NCBI RefSeq assembly: GCF_001428255.1
Contig: NZ_LMRW01000001.1
Span: forward strand, 436,504-500,503
DNA: 64,000 bases
Reading direction: 5' to 3'
DNA from: Agromyces sp. Soil535
GTDB taxonomy: Bacteria > Actinomycetota > Actinomycetes > Actinomycetales > Microbacteriaceae
Shown here: positions 30,555-38,304 of the stretch, in pieces
How positions within the stretch are numbered: the stretch's first letter is position 1
Layout: each line of letters begins with the position of its first letter
Position numbers and translations under genes: made by a program
Notes under the pieces: model-generated
What the model saw: the letters and a program-made list of their open reading frames with translations, nothing else
Told to the model about the DNA's origin: nothing
Databases searched by the model: none

Positions 30555-31748
30555 ATGATGAAACTTGCGATCCTCTCTCGCGCCCCGCAGGCGTACTCCA
30601 CGCAGCGACTCCGGGCGGCGGCTCTGCAGCGCGGCCACCAGGTGCGGGTGCTGAACACGCTGCGCTTCGCGATCGATCTCTCGGGCGCCGAGCCCGACCT
30701 GCAGTACCGGGGCCGGCCGCTGTCCGACTACGACGCGATCCTGCCGCGCATCGGCAACTCGATCACGTACTTCGGCACCGCCGTGGTGCGCCAGTTCGAG
30801 CAGATGGACGTCTACACTCCGAACACCGCCAACGGCATCACGAACGCACGCGACAAGCTCCGGGCGAACCAGATCCTCTCGCGCCACAACATCGGCATGC
30901 CGGCGACCGCGTTCGTGCGCAATCGCGCCGACGTGCGGCCGGCGATCGCGCGCGTCGGCGGCGCGCCGGTCGTGATCAAGCTCCTCGAGGGCACGCAGGG
31001 CATCGGCGTCATCCTCGCGCCCGAGGTCAAGGTCGCCGAGGCGATCATCGAGACGCTGCACTCGACGAAGCAGAACGTGCTGATCCAGCGGTTCATCAAG
31101 GAGAGCCGCGGTCGCGACATCCGTGCCCTGGTCGTCGGCGACCGCGTGGTGGCCGCCATGCGGCGAGTGGCGAGCGGCGACGAGTTCCGTTCGAACGTGC
31201 ATCGCGGCGGCACGGTCGAGCGCGTCGAGGTGACCCCCGAGTACGAGCAGGCAGCCGTGCGCTCGGCGCAGATCATGGGCCTGAAGGTCGCGGGCGTCGA
31301 CATGCTCGAGGGTGCAGAGGGCCCGCTCGTGATGGAGGTGAACTCGTCGCCCGGCCTGCAGGGCATCGAGACCGCGACGAGGCTCGATGTGGCCGGCGCG
31401 ATCATCGACTACATCGCGAACCAGGTCGCGTTCCCCGAGATCGACGTGCGCCAGCGCCTGACCGTCTCGACCGGGTACGGCGTCGCCGAGCTCCTCGTGC
31501 ACGGCGGCGCGGACCTCGTCGGCAAGACCATCGGCGAGTCCGGCCTGGGGGAGCGCGACATCACGGTGCTCACGTTGCACCGCGGCACGAACGTGATCCC
31601 CAACCCGCGCAGCCGCGTCGTGCTGGAGGGGGAGGACCGCCTGCTCTGCTTCGGCCGGCTCGAGGAGATGCGCTCGATGATCCCCGAGCGGCGCCGGCGC
31701 CGGGCGAAGGTGCGCAAGCTCCCGAAGGAGCCGATCCCCGAGACGTGA
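30555..31748 (+). CDS. rimK: RimK-like ATP-grasp ligase fused to a C-terminal RCK_C (TrkA-C) domain
   Basis: 397 residues from ATG 30555 (the adjacent ATG 30558 is equally good). Residues 1-300 are RimK: MKLAILSRAPQAYSTQRLRAA, DAILPRIGNSITYFGTAVVRQFEQMDVYTPN, IKLLEGTQGIGVIL and VDMLEGAEGPLVMEVNSSPGLQGIE, the metal- and ATP-binding end. Residues 310-385 (YGVAELLVHGGADLVGKTIGESGLGERDITVLTLHRG...LEGEDRLLCFGRLEEM) form an RCK_C domain, which in ion channels binds small ligands such as cyclic nucleotides. The expected activity is addition of glutamates to a protein C-terminus. The extra domain suggests ligand control. Confidence 0.85.
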   Translation: MMKLAILSRAPQAYSTQRLRAAALQRGHQVRVLNTLRFAIDLSGAEPDLQYRGRPLSDYDAILPRIGNSITYFGTAVVRQFEQMDVYTPNTANGITNARDKLRANQILSRHNIGMPATAFVRNRADVRPAIARVGGAPVVIKLLEGTQGIGVILAPEVKVAEAIIETLHSTKQNVLIQRFIKESRGRDIRALVVGDRVVAAMRRVASGDEFRSNVHRGGTVERVEVTPEYEQAAVRSAQIMGLKVAGVDMLEGAEGPLVMEVNSSPGLQGIETATRLDVAGAIIDYIANQVAFPEIDVRQRLTVSTGYGVAELLVHGGADLVGKTIGESGLGERDITVLTLHRGTNVIPNPRSRVVLEGEDRLLCFGRLEEMRSMIPERRRRRAKVRKLPKEPIPET

Positions 31749-31856
31749 CGCTCCGTTTCGGGATCGAAAGCATGAGGACGCGACTTCCAGCTGTCGCTCG
31801 TTCCTGTTCCGGATGCCGCTGCGGCGTGTCGTCTGTGTTCGTGCTGCGCGGGCTGC

Positions 31857-31953
31857 GGGTTGAGAGGCCGCGCAGCGGCCGTCTCGAAAACCCGACGTTC
31901 GGGCAGCCGGGTTTCGAGACGCGTCCGGCTGCGCCGGGCGCTCCTCGACCCAC
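31857..31953. repeat. Hairpin repeat element R5
   Basis: GCGGGTTGAGAGGCCGCGC...GTCTCGAAAACCC pairs with GGGTTTCGAGACGCG...GGGCGCTCCTCGACCC. The left end has lost one base relative to the GGGTTGAGGAGG of other copies. It lies between convergent rimK and the GntR gene and ends eight bases from the latter's stop. Confidence 0.85.
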
Positions 31954-31960
31954 GGGCTCG

Positions 31961-32323
31961 TCAGCGCTCCGCGTCGAGCGCCGACTCGACGAGCGCCAGC
32001 GCCGTCGTGCGGTCGACGCCGAGGTGGTGCACCCGATCGGCGTACGCGATCGCCGCGAGCTGCGCCTCGCGCGTGGTCGGGTCGCCGGTCGCCGAGACGA
32101 AGCTGCCGGCCCGGCCGCGGGTCTCGATCACGTGGTCGGCCTCGAGCGCGCGATAGGCCTTGGCCACGGTGTTCACGGCGAGGTCGAGCTCGGCGGCGAG
32201 CGCACGCACGGTCGGCATGCGCGTGCCCGGAGCGAGGGTGCCGTCGGCCACGGCCTCGACCACCTGGCGCCGCAGCTGCTCGAACGGCGGTGCGGATGCT
32301 GCGTGGTCGATCGACAGCCTCAT
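31961..32323 (-). CDS. Small GntR family regulator (YtrA-like)
   Basis: 120 residues: MRLSIDHAASAPPFEQLRRQVVEAVADGTLAPGTRMPTVRALAAELDLAVNTVAKAYRALEADHVIETRGRAGSFV is a complete GntR winged helix. Only a short C-terminal helical tail follows, as in the YtrA subgroup, which usually controls ABC transporter operons. No such operon is adjacent. The ATG overlaps the stop of the YwqK-like gene (ATGA), so it is the last gene of a three-gene operon with Lrp and YwqK-like proteins. Confidence 0.87.
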   Translation of the reverse strand: MRLSIDHAASAPPFEQLRRQVVEAVADGTLAPGTRMPTVRALAAELDLAVNTVAKAYRALEADHVIETRGRAGSFVSATGDPTTREAQLAAIAYADRVHHLGVDRTTALALVESALDAER

Positions 32324-32802
32324 GCGTCGCCCGCTCCGCCCGCGGCATCCGTCGCCGGGCCGAAGTTCCGCTCGTACCTGAGGGAGCCGTCGGGGTGGTA
32401 GCTGCGCCAGACCCCGACCTTCCGGCCGTCGACGTACTCGCCCTCGTCGATGAGCTCGCCGGAGGCGTGCCACCGCCGCCACGGACCCACCTGCACGTTC
32501 CGCACGAAGGCGCCCGCCTGCAGCGGGCCCCCGCCCTCGCGCCACCAGCGCCACGGCCCGTCGAGGGCGTCGTCGACGCGCCCCCCGATCGCCTTCAGTC
32601 GCCCGTTGCGGTACCAGACACGCCAGAGCCCCTGCTGCGCGCCGTGCACGTACTCGCCCTCGGCCGACACCTTGCCGTTCGCGAAGTGCTCCTGCCAGTG
32701 GCCGTGCTTGCGGCCGTCGTCGTCGAGCGCGTTCGGGGCGGACTCGCTCGGTGCGGCCTCGCTCGAGGTGAACTCGATCGGCCCGCCCGCGGCATCCGTC
32801 AT
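32320..32802 (-). CDS. MORN-repeat / YwqK-like protein
   Basis: 160 residues. After a variable N-terminal 25 residues come repeated MORN-like units of about 20-23 residues: HGHWQEHFANGKVSAEGEYVHG, GLWRVWYRNGRLKAIGGRVDD, GPWRWWREGGGPLQAGAFV, GPWRRWHASGELIDEGEYVDG and GVWRSYHPDGSLRYERNFG. Such repeats form beta-sheets and in YwqK-type proteins have been annotated as antitoxin-like. No partner toxin is recognisable here. It lies between an Lrp and a GntR gene and overlaps the latter, an unusual setting. Confidence 0.78.
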   Translation of the reverse strand: MTDAAGGPIEFTSSEAAPSESAPNALDDDGRKHGHWQEHFANGKVSAEGEYVHGAQQGLWRVWYRNGRLKAIGGRVDDALDGPWRWWREGGGPLQAGAFVRNVQVGPWRRWHASGELIDEGEYVDGRKVGVWRSYHPDGSLRYERNFGPATDAAGGAGDA

Positions 32803-32804
32803 GG

Positions 32805-33242
32805 TCAGTCCCGGTTGCGGTTCACGAGCCGTGAGAGCACGATCGCGCTGCGCGTGTGGTCGACGTTCGGGGCGATGCGCACGCGTTCGAGCGCGTCCTC
32901 GAGCGACGTGATGTCGCGGGCGCGCATGTGCACGATCGCGTCGGCGCTGCCCGTGACGGTGCCGGCGTACACCACCTCGGGAACGCCCTGGAGGATGCGC
33001 TGCAGCTCGTCGGGGGCCACCGTGCCCCGGCAGAACAGCTCGACGTAGGCCTCGGTGCTCATGCCGTCGACGGCGGGGTCGACCTGGATGGTGAACGAGC
33101 GGATGACCCCGTCGGCCACGAGGCGGTCGACGCGGCGCTTCACGGCCGACGCCGACAAGCCCACGGACGACCCGATATCGCCGTAGCCGGCCCGCGCGTT
33201 CTGGCGGAGCAGGTCGAGGATGGCGCGGTCGAGGTTGTCCAT
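32805..33242 (-). CDS. Lrp/AsnC family regulator
   Basis: 145 residues. The N-terminal helix-turn-helix is LDRAILDLLRQNARAGYGDIGSSVGLSASAVKRRVDRLVADGVIRSF, followed by a RAM ligand domain (AYVELFCRG...VVYAGTVTGSADAIVHMRARD). The start at 33242 follows TACACT by six bases and is leaderless. In many actinobacteria a regulator of this type sits next to ddaH-rocD. Here those genes are 3 kb away, so amino-acid control of them is possible but not shown. A partial dyad at 33265-33290 may be its operator. Confidence 0.88.
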   Translation of the reverse strand: MDNLDRAILDLLRQNARAGYGDIGSSVGLSASAVKRRVDRLVADGVIRSFTIQVDPAVDGMSTEAYVELFCRGTVAPDELQRILQGVPEVVYAGTVTGSADAIVHMRARDITSLEDALERVRIAPNVDHTRSAIVLSRLVNRNRD

Positions 33243-33248
33243 GCTCGG

Positions 33249-33290
33249 AGTGTACGTCGAATCCTTGCGTCAGAACAGGACTTGACGCGA
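33249..33290. promoter_or_regulatory. Lrp gene promoter and candidate operator
   Basis: On the minus strand TACACT (33249-33254) lies six bases from the ATG at 33242. Upstream, TTGCGTC and GACGCGA (33265-33290) form an imperfect dyad with one mismatch in seven and a 12-base spacer, a position where autoregulation would act. Confidence 0.4.
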
Positions 33291-33411
33291 GAATCCTGCG
33301 CGAGACCGCGAAGGCGGCGTCGCCCTCGGCGCGAAATCCGGAGATGAGCGCGCGAAGGCCGAGCTCGAAGGCGGATGCCGACCGCACGGCATCCGTCGTC
33401 AGGGGCGGTCC

Positions 33412-33426
33412 TAGGCTCGAAGCATG
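33412..33426 (+). promoter_or_regulatory. -10 box of a leaderless promoter (LLM oxidoreductase)
   Basis: TAGGCT at 33412-33417 is followed by six bases and ATG 33424. No ribosome-binding site is present. Confidence 0.5.
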
Positions 33427-34227
33427 ACCCTCGATTCCCCTGTGCGCCTCGGCATCCAGGTGCAGCCGCAGCATGCCCGCTATCCCGCCATCCGTGACGC
33501 CGTGCTCCGCCTCGAGGACCTGGGCGTCGACATCGTCTTCAATTGGGACCACTTCTTCCCGCTCTCACGGGGCCACGAGGGGATGCACTTCGAGGCGTGG
33601 ACGATGCTCGGCGCGTGGGCCGAGCAGACCGAGCGCGTCGAGTTCGGCACGCTCGTGAGCTGCAACTCGTACCGCAACGCCGACCTGCAGGCGGACATGG
33701 CCCGCACCCTCGACCACATCAGCGCGAAGGGCGGCGGGCCAGGACGGTTCATCTTCGGCACCGGCTCCGGGTGGTTCCAGCGCGACTACGACGAGTACGG
33801 CTACGAGTTCGGAACCCCCGGAACCCGCCTGAACGCGCTCGCCGATGCGATGCCGCGCATCGAGGCGCGCTGGGCCAAGCTGGACCCGCCGCCCACGCGC
33901 AAGATCCCGGTCATGATCGGCGGCAAGGGCGAGCAGAAGACGCTCCGGATCGTGGCGAAGCACGCCGACATCTGGCACTCGTTCGTCTCGCCCGCCGACC
34001 TGCCGCACAAGCTCGACGTGCTCGCGCGCTGGGGCGAGAAGGTGGGGCGAGACGTGTCGGAGATCACGGTGTCGAACGAGCTCACCCGTCGCCGGGTGGA
34101 CCTCGAGTACGCGGATGCCCTCTACGACGCCGGCGTGCGGCTGTTCACGCTCGGCATCGGCGGACCCGACTACGACCTCTCCCTCGTGCCCGAGTGGCTC
34201 GCGTGGCGCGACGCGAAGAACGGGTAG
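33424..34227 (+). CDS. LLM class F420-dependent oxidoreductase
   Basis: 267 residues of the luciferase-like TIM barrel: VRLGIQVQPQHARYPAIRDAVLRLEDLGVDIVFNWDHFFPL, FEAWTMLGAWAEQTERVEFGTLVSCNSYRNADLQADMARTLDHIS, RFIFGTGSGWFQRDYDEYGYEF and KIPVMIGGKGEQKTLRIVAKHADIWHSF. These are typical of actinobacterial F420-dependent members. FMN use cannot be excluded. Substrate unknown. The stop abuts the stop of the convergent membrane protein gene with no base between. Confidence 0.85.
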   Translation: MTLDSPVRLGIQVQPQHARYPAIRDAVLRLEDLGVDIVFNWDHFFPLSRGHEGMHFEAWTMLGAWAEQTERVEFGTLVSCNSYRNADLQADMARTLDHISAKGGGPGRFIFGTGSGWFQRDYDEYGYEFGTPGTRLNALADAMPRIEARWAKLDPPPTRKIPVMIGGKGEQKTLRIVAKHADIWHSFVSPADLPHKLDVLARWGEKVGRDVSEITVSNELTRRRVDLEYADALYDAGVRLFTLGIGGPDYDLSLVPEWLAWRDAKNG

Positions 34228-34971
34228 TCAGTTCCCGGCGATCGGGAGGACGTCGCCTGCGTACTGCCGGGGCGTCAGCTCGGCCGTGCCGTCGGGGAGG
34301 ATGGTGCCGCGGACGAGGCCCTCGTCGCCCGGGAGGGACACCTCGACCCACAGGCCGCCTTCGGGGAACATGCCGTTGTGCGTGCAACTGGACGCGGTGA
34401 ACTCGCTCGGCAGCGTCACGACGGCGCAGACCTCCGCGCCGCCATGGAGGCGTGCGATGCGCAGGGACACGCCGTCGGGGCGGGTGAGGAGCAGCCGGTA
34501 CTCCGTCGGTGCGATGCTGTCGCGGGGATAGGCCGCCGTCGGCACATCTGCCGGGGTGGGCTCGGCCTCGTAGAGGCGCGACACGGCCGTGTCGGCGATC
34601 GGGATCACGGACGCATCGAGCTCGGGGGCCGCGGAGACCGCCACGGTCGACGGCTCGGGAACAGCCGTTCGCGCGCCGACCTGCCACCCCACGGCGACCC
34701 CGATGAGCAGGGCGGCCGTGCCGGCGGCGATCGCCCACTTCAGGGGCTTCGCCGCAGCCGTGTCGGATGCCTCGCCGTCGGGTCGCATGGCGGGAGTGGT
34801 CGGCGCACCCGCGGCATCCGTTCGCTCACGCTCCGCCTCACCCGCCGCACGCTCGCGCCGGATCAGCTCGAGCTCGGCGATGGCCGCGGCCCGCTCGGCG
34901 TCGCTCGCGCCGACGCCGTACGCCAGCAGCTGCAGTCGGCGCATCCGTTCGTCGTTGGGGGCCTGGTCCAT
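34228..34971 (-). CDS. Single-pass membrane protein, paralogue 1
   Basis: 247 residues. A cytoplasmic N-terminal part of about 70 residues begins ERMRRLQLLAYGVGASDAERAAAIAELELI, a helical pattern resembling a short zinc-free anti-sigma-like or coiled segment. One membrane helix follows (KPLKWAIAAGTAALLIGVAVGWQVG, about 75-97), then an extracytoplasmic domain of 150 residues with two cysteines (AEVCAVVTL, TASSCTHNG). The downstream neighbour (35100-35873) is a clear paralogue. I do not recognise a named family. The soluble domain may sense or bind something outside the cell. Confidence 0.75.
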   Translation of the reverse strand: MDQAPNDERMRRLQLLAYGVGASDAERAAAIAELELIRRERAAGEAERERTDAAGAPTTPAMRPDGEASDTAAAKPLKWAIAAGTAALLIGVAVGWQVGARTAVPEPSTVAVSAAPELDASVIPIADTAVSRLYEAEPTPADVPTAAYPRDSIAPTEYRLLLTRPDGVSLRIARLHGGAEVCAVVTLPSEFTASSCTHNGMFPEGGLWVEVSLPGDEGLVRGTILPDGTAELTPRQYAGDVLPIAGN

Positions 34972-35099
34972 GTGCCCTCGGTCCGACCGGTGGGGAGCCG
35001 GTCATCATCAGGATGCCCCCGACGGCGCGCCGCGGCAAGGGGCCTGCGCGCGCACACCGCGGCATTCGCGCCGCACGGCGCGAACCGAAGAACGGGGCG

Positions 35100-35873
35100 T
35101 CAGCCCTCGGCGACCTGAATGGGACCGGGCACGTAGTGGCTCGGCGTGAGCTCGACGGTGCCGTTGGGGTGGATGATGCCGCGGATGAGTCCCACGTCTC
35201 CCTGCACGAAGGCTTCGACCGTCAGGCCGCCTTCGGAGAACTGACCGTCACGGGTGCATGAGCCCGTCGTGAAGACCCCGGGGATCGCGAGGACGGCGCA
35301 GACGTCAGCGCCGCCATCGAGCCGGCTGACATACAGCGCCACGCCGTCGGCGCGTGTCACGAGCAGGCGGTAGTCGGTCGGCGCGATCCGCGGGTCGGGC
35401 GTCGCCGACTGCGGCACGTCCGCTGGGCCCGGCGTGGACTCGAACAGCTTCAGCACCGCCGTCTGGTCGATCGGGATCATGAAGCCGTCGAGCTCGGGTG
35501 CCGTGGAGACGGCCGCCGCCGACGGCTCGGAGGTCGACATTCGCCCGCCCGCCTGCCAGCCGACCGCGACGCCGACGAGCAGTGCGACCACGCCGACGGC
35601 GATCGCCCACTTCAGGGGCTTCGCCGCGCCGCCGCGGGATGCCCCGGATTCGGTCGCCGTGGCGAGTGCACCGGTCGAGGCGGGCGGGTGGGGCGCGTTC
35701 CCGGGATCGAGGGGCGGCGCCTCCGCCCGCTCGCTGACCGCCTCGGCCTCGGCCCGCTCATTCCGCAGCGTCTCGAGTTCGGCGAGGGCCGCGGTCCGTT
35801 CGGCGTCGCTCGCGACGGCGCCGTACGCGAGTCGCTGCAATCGCCGCATCCGCTCGTGGGCGGGATCGTCCAT
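35100..35873 (-). CDS. Single-pass membrane protein, paralogue 2
   Basis: 257 residues with the same plan as the preceding gene: ERMRRLQRLAYGAVASDAERTAALAELETLRNERAEAEAV, membrane helix KPLKWAIAVGVVALLVGVAVGWQAGG (about 84-106), then DYRLLVTRADGVALYVSRLDGGADVCAVLAI with cysteines in the same places and a conserved LTPSHYVPG end. The linker before the helix is longer. Sequence just upstream of both starts is also similar (GGGGAGCCGG followed by ATCAGGATGC), so the duplication included the promoter. Confidence 0.75.
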   Translation of the reverse strand: MDDPAHERMRRLQRLAYGAVASDAERTAALAELETLRNERAEAEAVSERAEAPPLDPGNAPHPPASTGALATATESGASRGGAAKPLKWAIAVGVVALLVGVAVGWQAGGRMSTSEPSAAAVSTAPELDGFMIPIDQTAVLKLFESTPGPADVPQSATPDPRIAPTDYRLLVTRADGVALYVSRLDGGADVCAVLAIPGVFTTGSCTRDGQFSEGGLTVEAFVQGDVGLIRGIIHPNGTVELTPSHYVPGPIQVAEG

Positions 35874-36212
35874 GCGGCCTCCGTCGGTCCGGCCCGGCGG
35901 GGGAGCCGGGTCGTGCATCAGGATGCACCACTCCGGTGCCCGTGAGCAACCGCTCTCACGCGCGCACCGCCGCATCGGGGCCCCGCACCGCGCACGAATA
36001 CGGCGAATCAGCCGCGAACGAGCAGGAAGATTGCGCACGACGCCCGGAACTTCGAGCGAAATTGGGGTCACACTGAGATTGGCGTCTCGACGGCGGCGCG
36101 ACCCGAAGCGCCGCCGTCGGGGCTCGCAAGAGCGACCTGGTCCGCCGACATTGCCAACAGGGGATGTTGCGCACGGAGCGCCGCGGCATCCGCCGACCCA
36201 TCGAGGAGTGAG
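35874..36212. other. Intergenic region between paralogue 2 and ddaH
   Basis: 339 bases without a convincing gene. The left part holds the paralogue promoter region, including the ATCAGGATGC word shared with the first paralogue. The right part holds a strong hairpin (36088-36119) and the ddaH ribosome-binding site CGAGGAG just before ATG 36213. GC content is slightly lower around 36040-36080. No RNA gene was recognised. Confidence 0.5.
36088..36119 (+). terminator. Strong hairpin upstream of ddaH
   Basis: CGACGGCGGCGC, loop GACCCGAA, GCGCCGCCGTCG gives a perfect 12-bp stem about 94 bases before the ddaH ATG. There is no T-run. It could insulate ddaH from upstream transcription or, if inside its leader, act as an attenuator. 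Confidence 0.4.
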
Positions 36213-37073
36213 ATGTCGACCGTGATCGAAACCGACGAGCAGTCAGGCACTCGGCCCGAGCGCCGGGCCACCGGGCGCAGCGTCCTCATGTGCCGCCCCG
36301 AGCACTTCACCGTGGTCTACCGGATCAACCCGTGGATGAATCCCGCCGAGCCGACCGACACGAGCCTCGCGCTCCAGCAGTGGCAGGCGCTCCACGACAC
36401 CTACGTCGCGCTCGGCTACGAGGTGCACCTCATCGACCCGATCGAGGGCCTGCCCGACATGGTCTACGCCGCCAACGGCGGATTCGTGATCGACAACATC
36501 GCGTACGGCGCGAAGTTCACCCACGCCGAGCGCCAGCCCGAGGGCCCGGCGTACATGGACTGGTTCCGCGCGGCGGGATTCGACGTGCGAGAGCCCGAGG
36601 AGGTCAACGAGGGCGAGGGCGACTTCCTGCTCGTGGGGGAGACGATCCTCGCCGGCACGGGGTTCCGCAGCGACTCGGTCTCGCACCAGGAACTCGGACG
36701 CATCTACGAACGCGACGTCGTGACACTGCGGCTCATCGACCCGAACTTCTATCACCTCGACACGGGCGTCGCCGTGCTCGACACCACGCCTGGCCAGGAG
36801 CACATCGCCTACCTGCCGAGCGCGTTCGACGCGGCATCCGTCGCGGTGCTGCAGGCGCGGTTCCCCGACGCGATCATCGTGAACGAGACGGATGCCGCGG
36901 TGCTCGGCCTCAACTCGTTCAGCGACGGGTACAACGTGATCATCGCGTCGCGGGCGACCGACTTCGAGCGGCAGCTGCGCGCGCACGGCTACCACCCGAT
37001 CGGCGTCGACCTCTCCGAGCTGCTGCTCGGCGGCGGCGGCGTCAAGTGCTGCACCCTGGAGCTGCGCCGATGA
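36213..37073 (+). CDS. ddaH: Dimethylargininase / amidinotransferase-fold arginine-modifying enzyme
   Basis: 286 residues of the amidinotransferase (pentein) fold. The arginine-guanidinium site is set by LMCRPEHFTVVYRINPWM, LPDMVYAANGGFVI, EGEGDFLLVGETILAG and the catalytic His in FYHLDTG, and the nucleophilic cysteine is in GGGGVKCCTLELRR (C279 or C280). Homologues paired with rocD in actinobacteria are annotated as dimethylarginine dimethylaminohydrolase. Conversion of arginine itself (deiminase or dihydrolase-like) is an open alternative and would feed ornithine to RocD. Stop and rocD start overlap as ATGA. Confidence 0.85.
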   Translation: MSTVIETDEQSGTRPERRATGRSVLMCRPEHFTVVYRINPWMNPAEPTDTSLALQQWQALHDTYVALGYEVHLIDPIEGLPDMVYAANGGFVIDNIAYGAKFTHAERQPEGPAYMDWFRAAGFDVREPEEVNEGEGDFLLVGETILAGTGFRSDSVSHQELGRIYERDVVTLRLIDPNFYHLDTGVAVLDTTPGQEHIAYLPSAFDAASVAVLQARFPDAIIVNETDAAVLGLNSFSDGYNVIIASRATDFERQLRAHGYHPIGVDLSELLLGGGGVKCCTLELRR

Positions 37074-38293
37074 AGACCACGACAGACCGCACCACCGACG
37101 CGATCGCGCTCGAGGACGAGCACACCGCCCACAACTACCACCCGCTGCCCGTGGTCGTGGCATCCGGCGAAGGCGCCTGGGTGACCGACGTCGAGGGCCG
37201 CCGCTACCTGGACTGCCTCGCCGCCTACTCGGCCGTGAACTTCGGTCACGGCAACCCGCGGCTCATCGCGGCGGCGCGCGAGCAGCTCGACCGCATCACG
37301 CTCACGAGCCGCGCGTTCCACAACGACCGGCTGGGGCCGTTCGTCACGGAGCTCGCCGCGCTCTGCGGCAAGGACATGGTGCTGCCGATGAACACGGGCG
37401 CCGAGGCCGTGGAGTCGGGCATCAAGGTCGCCCGTGCCTGGGGCTACCGGGTGAAGGGCGTGGCACCGGATGCCGCGAACATCATCGTGATGACCGGCAA
37501 CTTCCACGGGCGCACCACCACGATCATCTCGTTCAGCGACGACCCCGATGCCCACGACGACTTCGGGCCGTACACGCCCGGCTTCCGCATGGTGCCCTAC
37601 GGCGACGCCGCGGCGGTCGATGCCGCGATCGACGAGAACACCGTCGCGGTGCTCGTCGAGCCGATCCAGGGCGAGGCGGGCATCGTGGTGCCGCCCGTCG
37701 AATTCCTTCCCGAGTTGCGCGCGCTCACCCGGGAGCGGAACGTGCTGCTGATCGCCGACGAGATCCAGTCGGGCCTCGGCCGCGTGGGTGCCACGTTCGC
37801 GTGCGAGCTCGTGGGCGTCGTGCCCGACCTGTACCTGCTCGGCAAGGCGCTCGGTGGCGGCATCGTGCCGGTCTCCGCCGTCGTCGGCGACCGGGACGTG
37901 CTCGGCGTGCTCCAGCCCGGCCAGCACGGCTCGACCTTCGGCGGCAACCCGCTCGGCGCGGCGGTCGGGCTCGAGGTCGTACGCATGCTCGCGACCGGCG
38001 AGCCCCAGGAGCGCGCCCGCGCGCTCGGCGCGCACCTGCAGGACCGGCTCGTGTCGCTCGTCGGCAGCGGGCTCGTCGCGGTGCGCGGCGCGGGCCTCTG
38101 GGCGGGCGTCGACATCGACCCGGCGATCGCGACCGGACGCGAGGCGTGCGAGGCGCTCATGCGCCGCGGCGTGCTCGCGAAGGACACGCACGGCCCGACG
38201 ATCCGGCTCGCGCCGCCGATCGTGGTTGAGCAGGCCGACCTCGACTGGGCGGTCGACCAGCTCGAGGCCGTCCTCGCCGAGCTGCGGGGATAG
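37070..38293 (+). CDS. rocD: Ornithine--oxo-acid transaminase
   Basis: 407 residues, class III PLP aminotransferase. NTGAEAVESGIKVARAWGY, NFHGRT, ADEIQSGLGRVGATFACE and the PLP lysine in LLGKALGGGIVPVSAVVG are in place, as is the substrate segment CLAAYSAVNFGHGNPR characteristic of ornithine aminotransferase. It moves the delta-amino group of ornithine to 2-oxoglutarate, producing glutamate semialdehyde, which PutA's second domain can oxidise. It is translationally coupled to ddaH. Confidence 0.92.
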   Translation: MKTTTDRTTDAIALEDEHTAHNYHPLPVVVASGEGAWVTDVEGRRYLDCLAAYSAVNFGHGNPRLIAAAREQLDRITLTSRAFHNDRLGPFVTELAALCGKDMVLPMNTGAEAVESGIKVARAWGYRVKGVAPDAANIIVMTGNFHGRTTTIISFSDDPDAHDDFGPYTPGFRMVPYGDAAAVDAAIDENTVAVLVEPIQGEAGIVVPPVEFLPELRALTRERNVLLIADEIQSGLGRVGATFACELVGVVPDLYLLGKALGGGIVPVSAVVGDRDVLGVLQPGQHGSTFGGNPLGAAVGLEVVRMLATGEPQERARALGAHLQDRLVSLVGSGLVAVRGAGLWAGVDIDPAIATGREACEALMRRGVLAKDTHGPTIRLAPPIVVEQADLDWAVDQLEAVLAELRG

Positions 38294-38304
38294 CCGCCGA
38301 CGGC

